DNA of 64,000 nucleotides from Maribacter litoralis (GCF_003075045.1 NZ_QCZD01000004.1:234119-298118); one strand, 5' to 3'. Positions 17,494-27,769 are shown, counted from the stretch's first letter. A program made the numbers and translations. The notes: generated by a model from the sequence alone, not told the origin.

Positions 17494-18927
17494 CTATTTC
17501 TGTGGCAACTCTCTTGTTAGCCATCCTCTTCTGCTTGCGGTTGCAATGGCATAAGGGGTAATCCAAAACAAACCAAATGTGTAAAGTACACTGTAAGAAT
17601 ATGCCCAGAAAGACTCTGAAAACGTATATCTTTTTGCATAAAATATCACTGGAAATGTAGACAGTACCAATATACTTAAGAATGTAGAGCTTAAGAACAA
17701 TAAAGGATACGTGAAAACAAATACTAGCATAAATAGTACAAATGGGTAACACAACACAATTCTCGAAAACTGGCTAAAGAACAATAATCTTGTACCCGCT
17801 TTTGGTCCTTTTCTAAAGTTTGTAAATACATATTTAGACATTTGTATATTCTCACGAACATTACTTCTACCCCATCTAATAAACATTTTATAAAGACCTT
17901 TATATTTTTCTGGAACGTTGGTATACGCAAAAGCATTTCTTTGAAACAATACATGAAAACCTTGTTTCAATATCATATTGGTCATGGCTCTATCTTCACC
18001 AATATCAGAAGGTTGCCCCATAAAGGTTTGATTGATCCACTCATCTAAACAACCAAATACCGCTGTAGCTCTATAAGCCGCCAATGCCCCTGGTGTACAT
18101 AAAACCGATTTTAAAGTACTTTCAGATGAACGCACAAACTCAAAACTAAGTGCAAAACTTACATCTAGCATTTTAGGTAATATTTCTTTCTTGTTATTTA
18201 AAACCCGAATATTACCTGCAACCGCACCACAGTTTTCATCAACAATGAACGGACTCACTAAATTTCTTAACGTATCTGGGTCAACGATAGAATCACTATC
18301 AACGGTAACGAAAATTTCACCTGTACCCTCTTTAAATCCTCGGTAAAGGGCATGACGCTTACCCATATTCTTAGGTTGCTGGCAGATAGAAACCCTATCT
18401 CCTAATTCTTTTTTGGCTTCAAGCATCCAGTTCCAAGTATCGTCTTTACTACCATCATCAATAGCCAACAATTGTACTTTATGCTCTGGGTAATCACTAT
18501 CCGCTAAACTTTTAAGAGTGGCCCAAACTTGTTTACCTTCATTATAAGCTGGTACAATTACAGTTACGGTCGGTAATTCATCATCGGTTACCGATGGTAT
18601 CGCCTTATATTTTAAAAAACGTACAAAAGTGTAGATAAAGAAGCTTAATTTGAAAACGAAGAAAGCTGCAGCTACAATCATAAAAATAAAGCCGATAAGG
18701 CTACTTCTACGCTCTAAATGCAAATCTGTAAAATCGTTTTGTAAAATATAAGCTAAATAAGCAGATCCAAACATTAATACAAATGTACTGCCCATTACAA
18801 AAATGCCCCATGCGTTGGCATTTTCTATCTGGTCGGCAATCTTAGAGAAGAAAGATTTTTTTACTTCTTTTTCCGAATTTTTATTTGAAATTTTCATGTT
18901 TTTTATGGTAGTGTTCTTGGTTTTCAT
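17494..18927 (-). CDS. Membrane glycosyltransferase family 2 (processive, NodC/hyaluronan-synthase-like)
   Basis: 477 residues. Two N-terminal membrane helices (about 38-62 and 75-105) precede the GT-A domain (about 115-350): VIVPAYNEG, DDGSKDD, the DxD motif TVDSDSIVD, a CTPGALAAYR acceptor loop, GEDRAMTN (catalytic Asp) and FIRWGRSNVREN, which replaces the Q-x-x-R-W box of processive enzymes with an R-W. Several C-terminal helices follow. This is the layout of chitin/hyaluronan/cellulose-type synthases that extrude a polymer, so it may make an exopolysaccharide. No other polysaccharide genes are adjacent. An alternative start is the ATG ten codons downstream. Confidence 0.85.
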   Translation of the reverse strand: MKTKNTTIKNMKISNKNSEKEVKKSFFSKIADQIENANAWGIFVMGSTFVLMFGSAYLAYILQNDFTDLHLERRSSLIGFIFMIVAAAFFVFKLSFFIYTFVRFLKYKAIPSVTDDELPTVTVIVPAYNEGKQVWATLKSLADSDYPEHKVQLLAIDDGSKDDTWNWMLEAKKELGDRVSICQQPKNMGKRHALYRGFKEGTGEIFVTVDSDSIVDPDTLRNLVSPFIVDENCGAVAGNIRVLNNKKEILPKMLDVSFALSFEFVRSSESTLKSVLCTPGALAAYRATAVFGCLDEWINQTFMGQPSDIGEDRAMTNMILKQGFHVLFQRNAFAYTNVPEKYKGLYKMFIRWGRSNVRENIQMSKYVFTNFRKGPKAGTRLLFFSQFSRIVLCYPFVLFMLVFVFTYPLLFLSSTFLSILVLSTFPVIFYAKRYTFSESFWAYSYSVLYTFGLFWITPYAIATASRRGWLTRELPQK

Positions 18928-19313
18928 AAATGGTTCTAATATTTATTACATTCACCCTATCTACGCTTAGATTTCTCTTTTGGACTTTATTTTAACAAAA
19001 CTTTCGAAAGAAATTTTTTACGCTATAAAACTGCATAACATTTAATTTTAAGCCACTAATTCAAATGCTTATATTTTTAACTTAAACGCAATATTTAGTT
19101 CTTTTTCATACAGTTATGTTGATCATTTGGACATTAGACCTGTTTAACTCTATTAAATATTATCGACCAAATTTTTAATAAAAAAATTTCCATATTTATT
19201 GATGCTCATATTTCCTCCGGATTTTCAAATACCAACAAAAATCTATGACAACACTTTTAAAAAAGTACACACGATCAAACATCTTATAATGTTCAAGTTT
19301 GTGGCATATTATT
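18928..19313. other. Intergenic region (386 bp), no gene seen
   Basis: Very AT-rich spacer between two minus-strand genes, expected to hold the glycosyltransferase promoter. No TANNTTTG box, tRNA or convincing small gene was found; the short open frame at 19199 runs into the next gene antisense and has no support. Confidence 0.35.
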
Positions 19314-20387
19314 TTAAAATAACTTTAATTGACCATCTTTATAAGATTCATGTAACCGAGTATTTAACTTTGGGAAAGTTCTATTATTGAAATAAGTGCG
19401 TTTAGCCAAACGTACCATATCATGAATTTGAGTAGCTATTTTGCCTTCTCCTCTGCTGCGAATGCCAAAACGGCTATCATTTAAAGTTCCACCATGGCAT
19501 TCCTCTATTTGATGTAATACCTTATCTGCTTTGTTTGGGAGTGTTTTTCGAATCCAATCGGTGAATATTTCACCAATGGCCCCATTTAATCTTACAACGG
19601 TAAACGCCATGGACAAAGCACCACGATCCGCAACCGCTTTTGCTAAATTTAGAATTTCATGACTGTTGATACCGGGAATAATTGGAGCCAACATGGCATT
19701 TACGGGTATACCGTTCTTAGATAATACCTCGATAGCTTCTAACCGCTTCTTTATAGTAGTGGTTCTAGGCTCAAGAATTCTTCTGGTTTCTTCCGATAGC
19801 GATGTAATCGAAATATTAACGCCAATTAACCCGTGATCATTCAATTTCTTAAGGATATCCAAATCACGTAAAATCATGGCATTTTTGGTTATGATTCCTA
19901 CTGGGTGTCGGTATTTCAAGAAAATCTCCAAACATTTTCTTGTTAATTGAAATTCTTGCTCGGCAGGTTGGTAGCAATCTGTATTACCTGATAGTACAAT
20001 TGGTCTGGCTTGCCATTTTTTACTTTTCAATTTCTCTTCTAACAATTTTGGCGCATTATGCTTTACCAGAATTTTACGCTCAAAATCCAGCCCTGCACTA
20101 TAGCCCCAAAATTCATGTGCATTTCTTGCATAACAATAAATACAACCATGTTCGCAACCTTGATACATGTTCATGGAATAATTCATGCCCACATCTGGAC
20201 TAGTAACTTTGTTGACAATAGTTTTAGGGTAAACCGGTATATACTGGGTTTTATTCTTGTCGGTAACCTCACCTTCTACACTACAAAATTCTAGAAAATC
20301 GTCTCTAGTCTCGTAGCTGTATGCTGAGAATTTATTGTCGGTATTCTTTTGGGCACCTCTACCCCTTACAATACTATGAGCTTTCAT
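19314..20387 (-). CDS. PA0069-family radical SAM protein (SplB-like)
   Basis: 357 residues. The radical SAM cluster motif is C78-x3-C82-x2-C85 (GCEHGCIYCYARNA), and the Y-A-R-N-A-H-E-F/W context is that of the PA0069/spore photoproduct lyase-related family. An N-terminal block (KAHSIVRGRGAQKN) with arginines and a C-terminal RLAKRTYFNNRTFP are also family-typical. The reaction is not established; SplB relatives repair DNA, but these proteins lack proof of that. The upstream 20404-20411 promoter box lies inside an 11-bp palindrome, suggesting regulation. Confidence 0.88.
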   Translation of the reverse strand: MKAHSIVRGRGAQKNTDNKFSAYSYETRDDFLEFCSVEGEVTDKNKTQYIPVYPKTIVNKVTSPDVGMNYSMNMYQGCEHGCIYCYARNAHEFWGYSAGLDFERKILVKHNAPKLLEEKLKSKKWQARPIVLSGNTDCYQPAEQEFQLTRKCLEIFLKYRHPVGIITKNAMILRDLDILKKLNDHGLIGVNISITSLSEETRRILEPRTTTIKKRLEAIEVLSKNGIPVNAMLAPIIPGINSHEILNLAKAVADRGALSMAFTVVRLNGAIGEIFTDWIRKTLPNKADKVLHQIEECHGGTLNDSRFGIRSRGEGKIATQIHDMVRLAKRTYFNNRTFPKLNTRLHESYKDGQLKLF

Positions 20388-20429
20388 TAATTAGGATTTA
20401 ATCCAAAATTATGGAAATAATCCTAATTA
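20388..20429 (-). promoter_or_regulatory. Palindrome enclosing a -7 promoter box upstream of the radical SAM gene
   Basis: TAATTAGGATT (20388-20398) and AATCCTAATTA (20419-20429) form perfect 11-bp arms around TAATTTTG (minus strand, 20404-20411), an exact TANNTTTG match. It abuts the radical SAM start codon, placing a possible operator on the promoter. It may also be a weak terminator for the preceding gene (stop at 20435), but no T-run follows it. Confidence 0.5.
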
Positions 20430-20434
20430 CAATT

Positions 20435-21988
20435 TTATTTAACACCCACTTGAACCAATTGTTTTTTGGTGCCTCTTTTGGCATAGAACATCAATTCGTC
20501 ATTTTGACGATCAATATAAGGCGCTGAGACCATAAGTGGTAAGCGAGCTTCAGTGTCATCAATAACCTTATTATACTTCATATGCCCATTCTCATCTAAA
20601 CGAATTAAAAAGACATTTCTATTTCTACTTAATCCTTGCTTGAACAAAATACGATCATCGCTTAATTGTTGAGGATTTTCTGCAGATGTACTTATAAAGA
20701 AATAGGTTGAATTATTCTTAGTGTACGCGCTATAAGAAGCATAAGCACCATCACCTTGGGTTACCTCGGTTTTATTAATATTTCTTGCCCATACCAAATC
20801 TCCAGTAGCACTAAGTTTAGCGCTTATAATATCGTTATGATGATATCTGGTCACCATAACCCTACCACCACTTGAGTTAGACTGTACACTATTACTTGTA
20901 AAATATTCTTCTGCATTGAACAAGATATTGCCTTCTGCAGTAATATCCATACCCTTAAACACAAGATTCTTAATGGCTTTATCATCTTCACGACCGAATT
21001 TATCTAACATAAACTGTTCTGAAAAAGCATTAAATTTTTCGGTTTTTAAGGTGAGGGATTGTGGCGCCAAGTTAAAATAAGATATACCATTATATCGATT
21101 ATCTTTTCGATCGGCATAAAAACCGATACAAAGCAATTCGTCTCCCTTAAAAATTGGTTTTAAAGCTTCAGGAAATTTTCCTGGGGTGAAGAATGACTGT
21201 GTACTTCTACCATTTTTTGAAACCCTGACCATTTCATACTGAAATTTTCTCTCAGTCGCGTTAAAACGTTTCTTCTTAAAATACGCCTTACCTACTAAAT
21301 ACACATTTTGAAGATCTTTCGAAAAGACCACATTTTCAAATGCATAGTTTTTCTCTTCAACCTCATCAGAAAAATCATGCTCGAATATTTTATCCAAATT
21401 CGATTTAAAAGCATAAATAGTATGCTGGTCTACCTTCCTCTTTTTGTAATGTGTAGTTATAGCAAAGGCAGATTTATCGTCATTGAACAAGATGGATGTT
21501 GTAAAGCCAGATGAAAAGTTTCTGTTGTAGAAATTTCTATCCAAAGGTTGTTCTACGGGATCAGATGCAATGGATAGAATAGTCTCCTTAGTAAATTGAA
21601 ACTGAGAAAACGGACTTCTATGTACTTCATATTGATAGCTTCTACTATTATAGTTGTACTCTAAAAATAGTAGGTATACTTGTCCGTTTTGTACATACGC
21701 ATCTATAAAATTAGCTCCTTTAAGTTTATAATTATACTCAGAAACAAGTTCTAGGTCCTTATTATAATGTTCAATAAAATAACCTTTGGGCCTTAAAACA
21801 ATTCCCGTGTAATATGCACGTACCACAACAGTACCTTTATTGCCGTCATCAGCAATTGCCAGCATATTGGAGTATCTGTATTTGTCGTGAAACTTTTCTC
21901 CAATAGTATATGAAACCAGTTCTTCTTGAGCAAAAGAACTTAAAACATTGATTGTGAATAAAAATAAGAATACGCTACGTTTTAACAT
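20435..21988 (-). CDS. Secreted protein of unknown function, 517 aa
   Basis: A signal peptide (KRSVFLFLFTINVLSSFAQ) precedes a long beta-strand-rich protein with many Tyr/Phe and Lys, resembling flavobacterial secreted proteins of propeller-like architecture. No catalytic motif or lipobox is visible. It begins 17 bp after the stop of the enoyl-CoA hydratase on the same strand, so it is probably the last gene of a histidine kinase-crotonase-secreted protein operon. I do not recognise the family. Confidence 0.6.
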   Translation of the reverse strand: MLKRSVFLFLFTINVLSSFAQEELVSYTIGEKFHDKYRYSNMLAIADDGNKGTVVVRAYYTGIVLRPKGYFIEHYNKDLELVSEYNYKLKGANFIDAYVQNGQVYLLFLEYNYNSRSYQYEVHRSPFSQFQFTKETILSIASDPVEQPLDRNFYNRNFSSGFTTSILFNDDKSAFAITTHYKKRKVDQHTIYAFKSNLDKIFEHDFSDEVEEKNYAFENVVFSKDLQNVYLVGKAYFKKKRFNATERKFQYEMVRVSKNGRSTQSFFTPGKFPEALKPIFKGDELLCIGFYADRKDNRYNGISYFNLAPQSLTLKTEKFNAFSEQFMLDKFGREDDKAIKNLVFKGMDITAEGNILFNAEEYFTSNSVQSNSSGGRVMVTRYHHNDIISAKLSATGDLVWARNINKTEVTQGDGAYASYSAYTKNNSTYFFISTSAENPQQLSDDRILFKQGLSRNRNVFLIRLDENGHMKYNKVIDDTEARLPLMVSAPYIDRQNDELMFYAKRGTKKQLVQVGVK

Positions 21989-22005
21989 AACCAGATTGGT
22001 TTATG

Positions 22006-22788
22006 TCATGAACCCGGAAAATCAGCTTTTCTTTTTTCTAAAAATGCTGTTGTGCCTTCGGTAAAATCATCAGTTCCGAAACAGGCACCAAAAGCCTCAA
22101 TTTCCTGCTCATAACCATTTACAGTATTCTTAAAACCAGCATTTACAGCTTTTATTGCATGAGCAATGGCTACTGAGGAATTATTGGTGATTTTTGATAT
22201 TATTTTATGGCATAACGGCAGCAATTCTTCTTGTGAAGTTACATGGTTTACCAGTCCATAAGTTTTAGCTTGATCTGCAGAAATCATACCCGCGGTCATG
22301 ATCATCTCCATAGCCCTGCCTTTACCGACCAACTGAGGCAAACGTTGTGTACCTCCATACCCAGGTATTAATCCTAAAGAAACTTCTGGAAGCCCCATTT
22401 TGGCATTATCGCTAGCTACTCTAAAATGACAAGCCATAGCTAGTTCTAATCCTCCGCCAAGGGCAAAACCGTTAACTGCTGCAATAACGGGAGTTGTTAA
22501 GCCTTCAACAAAATCGAACAACTGTTTTTGACCTTTAGCGGCTAATTTTTTCCCTTCCTTTTCACTAAAATCTGCAAACTCAGAAATATCTGCACCAGCT
22601 ACAAAAGCCTTTTCACCACTACCTGTCAAAATAATGGCCTTAATAGTCTTGTCTTTTTGTAAATCTTTAAAAGCATCATGTAACTCCCTAATTGTTTCCT
22701 TATTTAAAGCATTTAATTTACTTGGTCTATTGATAATTACAATTGCAGTTGTTTCTTCTTTCTCAATAAGTATTGTTTCGTATGACAT
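22006..22788 (-). CDS. Enoyl-CoA hydratase/isomerase (crotonase) family
   Basis: 260 residues, the normal length for a crotonase. The oxyanion-hole segment (AFVAGADISEFADF), ALGGGLELAMACHF with the first catalytic Glu, and GLPEVSLGLIPGYGGTQRLP with the second catalytic Glu are all present, consistent with a true hydratase in fatty-acid or butanoate-type CoA metabolism. It lies 18 bp downstream of a histidine kinase gene. Specific substrate not inferred. Confidence 0.92.
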   Translation of the reverse strand: MSYETILIEKEETTAIVIINRPSKLNALNKETIRELHDAFKDLQKDKTIKAIILTGSGEKAFVAGADISEFADFSEKEGKKLAAKGQKQLFDFVEGLTTPVIAAVNGFALGGGLELAMACHFRVASDNAKMGLPEVSLGLIPGYGGTQRLPQLVGKGRAMEMIMTAGMISADQAKTYGLVNHVTSQEELLPLCHKIISKITNNSSVAIAHAIKAVNAGFKNTVNGYEQEIEAFGACFGTDDFTEGTTAFLEKRKADFPGS

Positions 22789-22806
22789 TGTTGTTGATTT
22801 GTTGCA

Positions 22807-24261
22807 TTAAACATTTTCCTTTGGAAACATTACACAAAATACCGTTCCCTTACCAAGTTGTGAGGTAAACTTAATGGTACCTTTATATGTCTCCACTATA
22901 TTTTTCACCATTCCTAAACCTAAGCCCATTCCACTGGTCTTGGTAGTAAACTTAGGTTCAAAAATTTTATCTTCATTTTCTTTTTCAATACCGTGACCAT
23001 TGTCCGCTACCGATAATTTTACCATATTTCCTTCAGACGCTACAGTTACCAAAACTCTTGGCGATTCTACATCTGGCACAGCTTGTATAGCATTTTTTAC
23101 CAAATTGGTAACCACTCTTATTAATTGTGTACGATCTAATTTCGCAATAATTTCTTCTTCATCAGCAATGAAATGAATATAATCTTCGTTAAAAATATCT
23201 AAAGCCAGTTTTACGATTTTTACAACATTCAGTGTTTCATTTTGTTGCGCTGGCATTTCGGCAAAATTTGAAAATGCTGACGCAATACTGCTCATGGTAT
23301 CTATTTGCTGTATTAAGGTATTGGAATACTCCTTTACCTTTTTATGAATATCTGGATCATTAGGATCAAATTTGCGTTCAAAACTCTGCACGCTTAATCT
23401 CATGGGCGTAAGGGGGTTCTTAATTTCATGAGCCACTTGTTTTGCCATTTCTCGCCATGCCTGCTCACGTTCGCTACGGGCTAATTTTACAGCACTTTGA
23501 CCTAATTCGTCAATCATACCATTGTAAGCCGAAATCAGTTTTTCTATTTCTTCTCCGGGATTATCTAGATAAATTTTTTTGTTCTGCTTACTCAATTCTG
23601 TTTTTCCCATCACGGTTGAGATGGTCTCCAATGATCGGGTTATATATTTTGAAATAAAAAACGCAAATGATATTGCCATTAATAGCATGAGCAGGTAAAC
23701 ACCCGATAATCGCCATAAAAACTCTCTCAATTCATGGTCGTTGAACGAATTATCTTCAAAATAAGGTAAGTTTAAAATACCTATTGGTTTAAATTTTTGA
23801 TCCGCTATATAAGTAAATGAGGCCTGATAATTATCTCCTGCCAAAGCATTTTCCATAACATAGCGTTTGTTCGGGCTAATCTCTAGCATATTTAGCACCT
23901 CAGCATCTAAACACATAGATATGGAGTCATTGGCAAATTTAGGTCGTGAACTTTTTATAAGCTCCCCATCCAAACTATAGATATTAAAATTCATGTTTTG
24001 CACTACGGCAATTTCATAAATTTCATTCTTAAAAATAAGATCCAAATTTTCCGTTGTAACGGGGTATGTTGTTTTCTGAATGGTAAGATCAATACTTTGG
24101 CGTATTTGCTCTTCTTTACGTTCCATTCTGTTTTCATGGTAATCTATATTGATTTCCTTGAACTGATAAACGGTAATGCCAAATATTAAAACAGATGCGA
24201 TTAACACCAAAAAAATCATGGAAAGAAAAATACGTGACCGTAAAGATACTCTTGTTAACAA
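22807..24261 (-). CDS. HAMP-domain sensor histidine kinase (NtrY-like)
   Basis: 484 residues. TM1 (about 12-33), a periplasmic sensor region, TM2 (about 190-208), a HAMP domain, then HisKA with phospho-acceptor H278 in AHEIKNPLTPMRLS and a HATPase (NLVKNAIQAV, DNGHGIEKENEDKIFEPKFTT, GMGLGLGMV). H-E-I-K-N-P-L-T-P is the NtrY-type signature. It starts at TTG (24261), chosen because it yields the basic SLRSRIF leader before TM1; the next ATG would fall inside TM1. No response regulator is adjacent; it heads a putative operon with the crotonase. Confidence 0.88.
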   Translation of the reverse strand: MLTRVSLRSRIFLSMIFLVLIASVLIFGITVYQFKEINIDYHENRMERKEEQIRQSIDLTIQKTTYPVTTENLDLIFKNEIYEIAVVQNMNFNIYSLDGELIKSSRPKFANDSISMCLDAEVLNMLEISPNKRYVMENALAGDNYQASFTYIADQKFKPIGILNLPYFEDNSFNDHELREFLWRLSGVYLLMLLMAISFAFFISKYITRSLETISTVMGKTELSKQNKKIYLDNPGEEIEKLISAYNGMIDELGQSAVKLARSEREQAWREMAKQVAHEIKNPLTPMRLSVQSFERKFDPNDPDIHKKVKEYSNTLIQQIDTMSSIASAFSNFAEMPAQQNETLNVVKIVKLALDIFNEDYIHFIADEEEIIAKLDRTQLIRVVTNLVKNAIQAVPDVESPRVLVTVASEGNMVKLSVADNGHGIEKENEDKIFEPKFTTKTSGMGLGLGMVKNIVETYKGTIKFTSQLGKGTVFCVMFPKENV

Positions 24262-24517
24262 GCTTCAATTATTTGTTTAAAGTTAGCAAATATCACACCA
24301 AAAAGCATTAACAAACTTAATGTCCACTCTTTTATATACATAATTAGTAGCTATAAGAAGTTTTTCAGTTGGCAACCTTGTACCAACTAACTCATTGTTA
24401 CACAAAAAAGATACTAATGTTTTAAACATTTTAGCTCATATTGCAATTAGTTCATTTTGAAAGTAATTTCTTATATTTAAATGCGTTAAATCTTAGTACG
24501 CCCCTTATAGGTCTGAT

Positions 24518-27500
24518 ATGCTTTTCAATACTTTGTCTAAAAATCTTGCCTTTTTACTATTCATTCTAATTTCATTTAGCGCTTACTCTCAAAGCTTAGA
24601 GCCCCTAAAATTTCATCATATTCAAGATGGTATGTCTCAAAGCTCTGCTACAAAATTACTAGAAGATCGTTATGGGTTTATATGGGTAGGCACACGAAAT
24701 GGACTGAACAAATATGATGGTAAGGATTTTGAAATATTCAGAAAAAGTACTGATAATAAAACTGGGCTTAGCCATGAATACGTAGTTGAATTGTATGAAG
24801 ATGACGAGAACTTACTTATTGGCACAAACGAAGGTTTAAATCTATATGACCGAAGTTTAAATATTGTAGCCCCCTTTCCTTTTAAAAATGAAGGATTACA
24901 TATAAAAGATCGCAGCTTTCAATCGGTAGCAAGAATAAATGGAGAATTATGGTTAGGTACAGAATCGGCTGGTCTTTATAAATACAATGAAAATACAGGC
25001 AAGATAAGTCACTTGGCCCTCGACAACGATAAACTAGAAGTTGTTAATCCTAGAATAAACAGGATACTTAAGATAATTCCTTTAGATGCTAACAGGGTAC
25101 TTATTATTTCATCATACAATATTATTGTCACCAACAATAATTTAGAGATATTAAACGAAGTTCAAGAAATAGAAAATATCATATCTGCCATTTCATTGAA
25201 AGACAATAACTTTTTACTTGGTACAAATAATGGCTCACTAATTCGTTTAAACGTAAGCCTTACCTCTAAAATTGATAAGGAAAAAAAACAGGTTAGTCCA
25301 GGCTTTGGCATTCTTTCGTTAGCTAAAAATCTAAATAATGAATTTTGGATCGGCACTGAAAACAATGGTTTATACATATACTCTACCGAACTTGAATTTA
25401 TTCGTCATTTAGAGTACAATGTTTCTAAACCCAATTCCATTTCCGGTAATTCAATTTGGACCATATTATGTACTCGAAATGGTACCATGTGGGTAGCCCC
25501 ATACAAAAGTGGATTAAATTTTTATGACCCCGAATATTTTAAGTTTAGGCATATTAATTCAGACCCTTTTAACCCCAAGTCTTTAAGTAATAAACTAGTC
25601 AATTGTTTTATTGAAGACGCAAATGGAAACTTTTGGATAGGCACAGATGGTGGAGGTCTCAATTATTGGAACAGAGCATTAGACACCTTTGAACATTATG
25701 CATTAAAAAATAAAACCCTTAATACCAATGTTGTTCTATCTATATTACAGAATAAAGAAGATGAATTATGGCTAGGCACGTGGACCAATGGAATCACCGT
25801 ATTTAATACCAAAACAAAAAAGTTTAAGGAATTAAATACAGAAAACTCTTTTTTAAACTCGAACATTGTAATCGATTTTATAAAAGATAAAAAAGGGCAT
25901 ATTTGGATCATAAATTATTTTGCGGGTGTGCAAGTGTATGATCCAAATACACATGTACATAAAAATGTAATACTAAATTCAGATGTTGATGGAGTAGAAA
26001 TCAATTCAATCTATCAAATATTCGAAGACAACCTAGGTCAAATGTGGATTGGCACTTTAAACTCCGGTCTATTCAAATTGACCAAAAACAATGGTACTTG
26101 GACAACTACACATTATAGCACTCATAATTCATTAAGCAACAACTTTGTCAATACTATCATTCAAGATAGTGAGGGTACATTATGGGTTGGCACGCAAGGC
26201 GGACTTAACAAATACAATGCTGAAACCGATTCTTTTGAGGCAATTACCAAATCAGAAGGTCTTAGAAATGATGCAATAAAAGGAATTATAGATGACACCT
26301 ACAACCATCTATGGCTAAGTACTGAAAACGGAATTACACGGTACAACACCTGCACAGGCGATTTTATAAATTATGATGTTGATGAAGGACTTCAAGCTAA
26401 AGAATTCATAGCTAGTTCTACCTTGACCACTAGTAAAGGTGAGTACGTTTTTGGTGGTATAAACGGATTTAACATTTTCACCGCCAATGATGTAGAAAAA
26501 CGTAAAGACACCCTTACCTTATATGTTTCCGGACTTAAAATCTTTAATAAACCAGTGCTTCCTAACGATGAATTTGGTGTATTGAAAAAAAATATTAGTC
26601 AAGTAGATACCTTAACTTTTAGCTATGACCAGTCCGTTATCAATATTGACTTTAAAGCGCTAACGTTTAGACATCCAGAAAGTGTTAATTATGCTTTTTA
26701 TTTGGGTGGATTTGAAAAAGAATGGAATTATGTAGGAAACACACCTACAGCGACCTATACCAATCTTAATGCCGGAGAATATACCTTAAAAATGAAATCT
26801 ACCAATTCTGATGGTGTATGGACCGATAATGAAATTGACTTAACCCTAATTATCACTCCCCCATATTGGCAAACTTGGTGGTTTAATTTATTAATGGTCG
26901 CCCTATTGCTTTTGCTATTCTATGTTGCATATTACATTAAGCTTAGAACCATTAAGAAAAACCAACGTAGGTTAGAATTAAAGGTAGCAGAACGTACCAC
27001 TGAACTACAAGATCAAAAGGACAAACTTTTAAAGGCCGCAGACGATTTAGAAACGAAGAATCAAGAAATACAACGATTTACTTTTGCGGTTTCACACGAC
27101 TTAAAAAGTCCACTGAGCAATATTAAAGGCCTTGCTAGCCTTATTCCTACAGAAATGCCAATAGAAGAGCATCCGCTGGTAGCCGAATATCTTGGTTTAA
27201 TAGATGTTTCATGCAATAATATGAACGAGTTGATATCTGACATCACCGAAATAGCAAGACTTGGAAAAATAGAAAATAAGAATGAGCTATTGAATACCAA
27301 TGAGATATTAGATTTATCAAGAAAACTTATTAAAAGTAAACTAGACAAGAAAAACATACATCTTACCATTGCAGATAACCTACCCGACATTTTTGGCGAC
27401 CGAAACAGGATTATTCAGGTTTTTGGCAACTTTTTAGATAATGCGGTCAAGTATATGGGAGACCAACCAAATCCTCAAATAACCGTAGATTTTGAAGATA

Positions 27501-27769
27501 CGGGAAAAACCAATACTTTTTTGGTACGTGACAATGGTTTAGGTATCAGCCAAGCGGACCTGAAAAAATTATTTACACCTTTTGAACGTTTTCATCAGAA
27601 CATTGAAGGTACAGGCTTGGGGCTTTATATGGTTAAAAAAATTGCAATTTCTCATGGTGGTACTATTGCCGCCGAATCTGCAGGAAAAGGAGAAGGAACT
27701 ACTTTTAAACTTATTTTGCCAAAAGCGAAAATTGCCGCTAAGAAAGCCAAAAACTACTTGAAGTCTTAA
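24518..27769 (+). CDS. Large sensor histidine kinase with two-component regulator propeller and Y_Y_Y domains
   Basis: 1083 residues with a signal peptide (LAFLLFILISFSAYS). Twelve or more regulator-propeller repeats (for example FIWVGTRNGLNKYDG, FWIGTDGGGLNYWN, LWVGTQGGLNKYN) form a two-bladed extracytoplasmic sensor up to about 690; a Y_Y_Y domain (about 695-785) and TM (about 787-808) follow. The cytoplasmic part has a coiled coil, HisKA with H860 (FAVSHDLKSPLSN) and HATPase (NFLDNAVKYMGD, DNGLGIS). Unlike hybrid two-component systems of polysaccharide loci it has no receiver or AraC-type HTH domain, so it needs a separate regulator. Such sensors usually respond to carbohydrates or surface signals; none is nearby. 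Confidence 0.93.
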   Translation: MLFNTLSKNLAFLLFILISFSAYSQSLEPLKFHHIQDGMSQSSATKLLEDRYGFIWVGTRNGLNKYDGKDFEIFRKSTDNKTGLSHEYVVELYEDDENLLIGTNEGLNLYDRSLNIVAPFPFKNEGLHIKDRSFQSVARINGELWLGTESAGLYKYNENTGKISHLALDNDKLEVVNPRINRILKIIPLDANRVLIISSYNIIVTNNNLEILNEVQEIENIISAISLKDNNFLLGTNNGSLIRLNVSLTSKIDKEKKQVSPGFGILSLAKNLNNEFWIGTENNGLYIYSTELEFIRHLEYNVSKPNSISGNSIWTILCTRNGTMWVAPYKSGLNFYDPEYFKFRHINSDPFNPKSLSNKLVNCFIEDANGNFWIGTDGGGLNYWNRALDTFEHYALKNKTLNTNVVLSILQNKEDELWLGTWTNGITVFNTKTKKFKELNTENSFLNSNIVIDFIKDKKGHIWIINYFAGVQVYDPNTHVHKNVILNSDVDGVEINSIYQIFEDNLGQMWIGTLNSGLFKLTKNNGTWTTTHYSTHNSLSNNFVNTIIQDSEGTLWVGTQGGLNKYNAETDSFEAITKSEGLRNDAIKGIIDDTYNHLWLSTENGITRYNTCTGDFINYDVDEGLQAKEFIASSTLTTSKGEYVFGGINGFNIFTANDVEKRKDTLTLYVSGLKIFNKPVLPNDEFGVLKKNISQVDTLTFSYDQSVINIDFKALTFRHPESVNYAFYLGGFEKEWNYVGNTPTATYTNLNAGEYTLKMKSTNSDGVWTDNEIDLTLIITPPYWQTWWFNLLMVALLLLLFYVAYYIKLRTIKKNQRRLELKVAERTTELQDQKDKLLKAADDLETKNQEIQRFTFAVSHDLKSPLSNIKGLASLIPTEMPIEEHPLVAEYLGLIDVSCNNMNELISDITEIARLGKIENKNELLNTNEILDLSRKLIKSKLDKKNIHLTIADNLPDIFGDRNRIIQVFGNFLDNAVKYMGDQPNPQITVDFEDTGKTNTFLVRDNGLGISQADLKKLFTPFERFHQNIEGTGLGLYMVKKIAISHGGTIAAESAGKGEGTTFKLILPKAKIAAKKAKNYLKS

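Noticed and set aside
19199..19390. Plus-strand 63-residue open frame in the glycosyltransferase/radical SAM spacer
   Set aside because: It runs antisense into the radical SAM gene and has low-complexity composition.
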